Shown: one piece after another, positions 60,040 through 64,000 of the stretch | Position numbering within the stretch: the stretch's first letter is position 1 | Layout of the letters: each line of letters starts with the position of its first letter | Source: Owenia fusiformis | Lineage: Eukaryota; Annelida; Polychaeta; Sabellida; Oweniidae | Assembly (NCBI GenBank): GCA_903813345.2 | Contig: CAIIXF020000001.1 | Span: 3,100,001 to 3,164,000 of the forward strand | Reading direction: 5' to 3' | DNA length: 64,000 nucleotides | Position numbers and translations under genes: made by a program | Notes under the pieces: generated by a model | Told to the model about the DNA's origin: nothing | Databases searched by the model: none | The model's input: the letters and a program-made list of their open reading frames with translations, nothing else

Positions 60040-60787
60040 AAAGGAGGACTGAAAGTATCGCAACAGATTTAGGACAGTTACATGTTGGATTTTTGCTATT
60101 TTCTGAGTATTTAAGGAGGTGCATATGTTAGGCCAATGCATTTCCTCCAGGAAAAGCACTCATAGAGTACCCTTTGCATTCGTTTGACTTCACTTCTTAA
60201 AAGAGAGCTGCGTCTGTAGTTTAACTAGACTCTGCAGGCAGGGTACTCATAGAGATGATAAAATAATTTCTATTTGAGACAGGGTGCAAACATAACCAAC
60301 CCACATGCATCAATATGTTGTGTTTTGACACAGTTAACCCTTTAAAGAAATAATGCATTCCATCAGGGGTTTAAAAGATATCAAATATGGGTGACCAAAA
60401 TTAAGCTCAAAGTAATGGAGCACATGAGTTTTCCCTATGGGAAAATAACAGGAAAATATTGTTTTCTGCTTTATCTAAAAGAAATTTATTATTCCTTTTT
60501 ATGGGTTAACTATGTCTCAAAATCGCAACATATTGATGCAACAAAAATTTAAAAAGCAGGGGTGAAAGGGCGTGAAAATCAGGACAACATTTCCGAAAAA
60601 ACATGTTGTTGGATTGTTTGCACCTTCGATGTCTCAAAGTCCAAACTATTTTATCATCTCTGAGAGTTCTTTTCCTGTAGGTAATGCAATGGCCTATCAT
60701 ATGCACCTGGTTAAGTCCTCAGGAAACAGACGAAATCTAACATATGACTGTCTGAAATATGTTGCGATACTTTCCGTGCTCCTTTGA
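60040..60787. repeat. Inner inverted repeat of the 5.8-kb element
   Basis: 60,040-60,330 and about 60,580-60,787 are diverged inverted copies (AAAGTATCGCAACA, GGTGCATATG and GATGATAAAATA segments pair). The left arm carries the 78-bp insertion described separately; the right arm lacks it. Confidence 0.65.
60168..60245. mobile_element. 78-bp MITE with 9-bp target duplication
   Basis: Ends TACCC and GGGTA, flanked by exact CTCATAGAG at 60,159-60,167 and 60,246-60,254. The inverted partner arm shows the uninterrupted site near 60,655-60,665. A related copy lies near 41,748-41,832. A duplication of 8-9 bp fits hAT or Mutator-type elements. Confidence 0.7.
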
Positions 60788-60839
60788 GACCTGATATTTC
60801 TCAATTTTTCAAACATTGCACTTGTTAAAATTCTTAAAC

Positions 60840-61680
60840 TTCCTTAAATTCATCTTCGGTATGTTTTACTTCTTAGTTTCACACTCTAAAAATATATGTT
60901 TCATCATAGAGGTATGGATGAAAAAGCCATAAGGGTCATCCATGGCTATACCTAACATTCGTAAATTTGAAACCTTATATTTACAATTTTTAAAATTTTG
61001 GACTTGTTTAAAATCTTTAACTTCCTTAAAAAACATCTAAATTATGTTCTACATCTTTAGTTCCATACTACAAAACCATAAATATCACCAAAGAGGGATG
61101 GATTTAGAAACTATAGGGGTCGGCCATGGCTATACCTTGAATTCGTAAATTTGAAACCTTATATTTACAATTTTTCAAATTTTGGACTTGTTTAAAACCT
61201 TTAACTTCCTTAAAACCCATCTAAACTATGTTTTACATCATAGAGCCACACTATAAAACCAAAAATATCATCATAGAGGGATGGATCTAGAACCTATAGG
61301 GGTCAGCCATGGCTATACCTGGGATTCGTAAATATGAAACCTTATATTTACAATTTTTCAAATTTTGGACTTGTTTAAAACCTTTAACTTCCTTAAAACC
61401 CATCTAAATTATGTTTTACTTCTTAGTTTCACACTATAAAACCATAAATATCATCATAGAGGGATGGATCTAGAAACTAAAGGGGTCAGCCATGGCTATA
61501 CCTGGAATTCGTAAATTTGAAACCTTATATTTACAATTTTTCAAATTTTGGACTTGTTTAAAACCTTTAACTTCCTTAAAACCCATCTAAATTATGTTTT
61601 ACATCTTAGTTTCACACAATAAAACCATAAATATCATCATAGAGGGATGGATCTAGAAATTATAAGGGTCAGCTATAGTC
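60840..61680 (-). repeat. 183-bp tandem repeats, right arm
   Basis: About five copies of the same unit in opposite orientation to the left arm, again with the outermost copies most alike. Confidence 0.85.
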
Positions 61681-62216
61681 ATACACAAAATCCAGCTGAC
61701 AAAAATGTCAAATTTTTCGAAAAATCAACAATTTTTTTCTCAGCTCCTACCTCTTCCATGGCTTTGCATCTTTCAGGGTTACTAACCCTGCTATTGGGCA
61801 CTTCACATGAATTTTTCCAACCTCTTACAGTGTCTAATTGAAAAGTTAGAATCAAAATAGTAAGAAAATGAGTCACAAATTTGCCCCCTGGGGTACATAC
61901 TTTGTACTAATTTTCAAATTCTTTAGGAGTTATCAGCATCAATTATACTGCAAGTGATTCATATATATAATATCTATGTATGTCACTTACAAACATCAAA
62001 ATATCTAAGGTTATTTAGTGTGAACAATTTTTTCCCCCAAGGTGGGGTGTTTTTGGGGGGTGGGGGGCTAACTCCTCAAAAAAAGAACTTCCTACCACTC
62101 TGTGAAGCTATCACCTAGGTGGAAGTTTCATCCAAGACTCTCCCCTAACTGAAAATGCTGCCAAACCAACTATACACCATTTATTGAGAATTTTCCTCCT
62201 CGCCCCTTGAGTATTA

Positions 62217-63475
62217 TTTTATCTATGTTAATGGATATTTTGTGGTGTTTTATATCGGTCATTTCACTACCTGTTAAGTATTAATCAATAGTATCGAAGA
62301 AATTGTTCAATTTTATTTATCTAATATGATTAAAATTGAACATTTAATTGAGCCTGTAAATCCTTAAAAATCACGTTTGTTTCTAAATATTGCGAACGCA
62401 TCACATACTGTATACGTCTTAGATTGGTGCCTGCAATATTTCGTGCTCTTTGAAGCATAGGATTTTCGCCAATTAAATATTTATCTAGCTAATAAAGCTT
62501 GTTTGGTGAATTAATCTTGGCACTACTACACTAATGTTCTGAGTATTCCTAGTGTATATGTACCTCACCTACATCGTCTGCAAAAGTGCAAGAACACCAA
62601 GATGTTTCATTTCATTCTGGATCACCACAATCGTATTGGCCGAAGAGCATTTCGAGATAGGTTTAACCATGTTCCCAGATATAGATTAAATATTAAAGAC
62701 ATTTTATTTGATCGAGTTTGAATATGAATAGAAACGTTGTTAATTCTACATAATAGAATAAATGCACATCACTGCAATTACTAAGTTGTTAAATTTAATA
62801 GTTTAAAAATGAAAAAGCACGATTTTCTTTTTTACATAGACATGTACTCTGTATCTGTTGTTCGAGCATCACCCATCGCATTGAAGTTGACTCGTCAGAA
62901 AGAGTTAGATTTTCAATTTGAAATGAGAGTTCGTCTCAAAATTGTAGATTTTCACATTTTCATCCCGACCCTGATTCAAACATGATTTGCTTTGATCACA
63001 ATGCAAAAGACGTGTTTCATATTTTGTTCCAAAGGAAAATAAATGCAATACACTGGAGACATATTTAAACATATATCGATATGGAACCCACAACTTGCAA
63101 TTTTCTTGCATGTGTATAAAATGTAAAATATACACCACCAAATAGAAAACTCATTAGCTGTTATCGTTTCATTGTCTGTTGAAAAATTATGTTGACGGAT
63201 TTTAGATAGAAGCATTGTAGAACACATACAACAACGGCCAAAAGTTCATTTTATTTCAGTTAGTTTCAGTAACATGACAACTTCCCGTTTTAACAGTTAT
63301 TTATTTTCAGTGATGTGTGACATACATAACGTTTTTTCTAGTCCTCATTTTCACACCAAGTGAACTTATTTTTTCAGCTACCCTTGCCCAGCAACTATCC
63401 TGTGACTGTATTGTTATTTGACAGCTATGTGGTGCCAAAAGAATATTTGCATCCTTCTCAATGAGAGATACTATA
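62217..63475. other. Stretch after the 5.8-kb element: no gene recognised
   Basis: No EGF exon, start exon or element end was found. If gene B is complete, its 5' exons lie beyond the window or were missed here. Confidence 0.4.
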
Positions 63476-63617
63476 AGTTATTGAATGATTTGAAGTGCAA
63501 TACAGGATATATTCTGATCGAGAAATTCCGTATTGGAACGAGACGAAGTCGAGTGCCAATACAGAATATCGAGACAGAATATATCCTGTATTGCACTTCA
63601 AATCATTCAATAACGTT
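63476..63617. repeat. Foldback hairpin with GTTATTGAATGATT tips
   Basis: Almost perfect arms of about 65-70 bp (AATGATTTGAAGTGCAATAC, AGGATATATTCTG) around an ACGAGACGAAGTCGAG centre. Confidence 0.8.
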
Positions 63618-63636
63618 TTTATCGTGTGGTCCTCTG

Positions 63637-63715
63637 TATTGCTACTGAGATCGTCCCCTCCGTACCAATATTTTCTGTATTGCGACGGAGATGATTAACG
63701 GGAACAATCTCAGTA
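63637..63715. repeat. Small imperfect hairpin
   Basis: GCTACTGAGAT and ATCTCAGTAGC pair outside, TCCGT and ACGGA inside, around AATATTTTCTGTATT. It lies 20 bp from the larger hairpin and may be the same repeat complex. Confidence 0.5.
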
Positions 63716-64000
63716 GCTTTACAGATTGGTACAGCACAAGAACTGACCGATCAGAGGTCTTCATTTTACAGATCATACGATAAAAATAATTCTTGTTCAT
63801 CATTTGTCCAATTCCTTGCCCTCGACATGTTTCTTGACTACCGTCTGTTCAATGTAAATCGATTTGCATTTTGGCGCACTTATGTCTTGCACAAGTGTAA
63901 TGCATGCGCAACCAATCAAATCATATCAATTATTGGATTTTTATCAATTTCAATCAATCAATGTCAAAAACTAGCGCCAGTGTCCTTTTAAATTTCGCGC

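Larger units (their letters stand above)
56458..62213. mobile_element. 5.8-kb element with about 1.3-kb inverted arms
   Basis: Tips TACTCAAGGGGCGAGGAGG face inward, flanked by TTA (56,455-56,457 and 62,214-62,216), a possible 3-bp duplication. Arms (56,458 to about 57,740; about 60,840 to 62,213) each have a unique outer part of about 550 bp and an inner array of 183-bp repeats. No transposase frame was found. It hosts several later insertions and blocks the 5' side of gene B. Confidence 0.7.

Overview
This is an AT-rich animal nuclear window: intron-split secreted-protein genes on the minus strand, buried in DNA transposons, MITEs and one LINE. The C-terminal chitin-binding domain, long arrays of phase-1 EGF exons, many mariner-like families, a CR1/L2-like LINE with a 2A-like motif, and dispersed GGACGGAC-type repeats suggest a marine invertebrate. 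A mollusc or other lophotrochozoan is my best guess, with low confidence.

Gene A (minus, about 36.26 to 1.83 kb) has a candidate signal-peptide exon, 20 EGF domains on 20 exons, two 186-bp sushi/CCP exons and a terminal peritrophin-A-type chitin-binding exon ending in TAG. All exons keep phase-1 joints, and the lengths sum to an open frame of 982 or 984 residues depending on the last exon. The last exon exists twice because 2.1-2.6 kb at the 3' end was tandemly duplicated. Both copies keep six cysteines and a stop. Only the distal copy keeps the ancestral 3' flank.

Gene B (minus, 56.03 to 51.29 kb, ends not found) is a second EGF gene with 12 EGF domains on nine exons. Seven of these come from a young tandem expansion of an exon-intron unit (period about 270 bp where simplest), including exons that hold two EGFs with no intron between them. 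Decayed EGF exons lie at about 51.1 and 46.9 kb. Gene B could instead be upstream exons of gene A.

Transposon layers. (1) 0-12 kb: a TTAA-flanked MITE with its empty site in the same window, and several mariner-like elements with TA duplications, one holding a decayed transposase. (2) 13.6 kb: a decayed Crypton/DUF3504-like recombinase N-terminus next to foldback hairpins. (3) 18.5-27.0 kb: a nest holding a tandem-repeat-rich element with a 0.5-kb palindrome of 15-bp repeats, and a hAT-like foldback (8-bp duplication) split by a full-length LINE with a 12-bp duplication. (4) 36,294-46,574: a 10.3-kb element with CACAG ends, a 3-bp ATG duplication and 0.5-kb repeat-rich termini, ending 33 bp upstream of gene A's start codon. 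(5) 48.2-51.0 kb: a 2.8-kb inverted-repeat element in gene B. (6) 56,458-62,213: a 5.8-kb element with about 1.3-kb inverted arms of 183-bp repeats and at least four nested elements, including a 78-bp MITE with a 9-bp duplication.

No rRNA, tRNA, CRISPR or bacterial operon features were seen. Coordinates come from reading the sequence by eye; element ends may shift by a few bases where no duplication is given.
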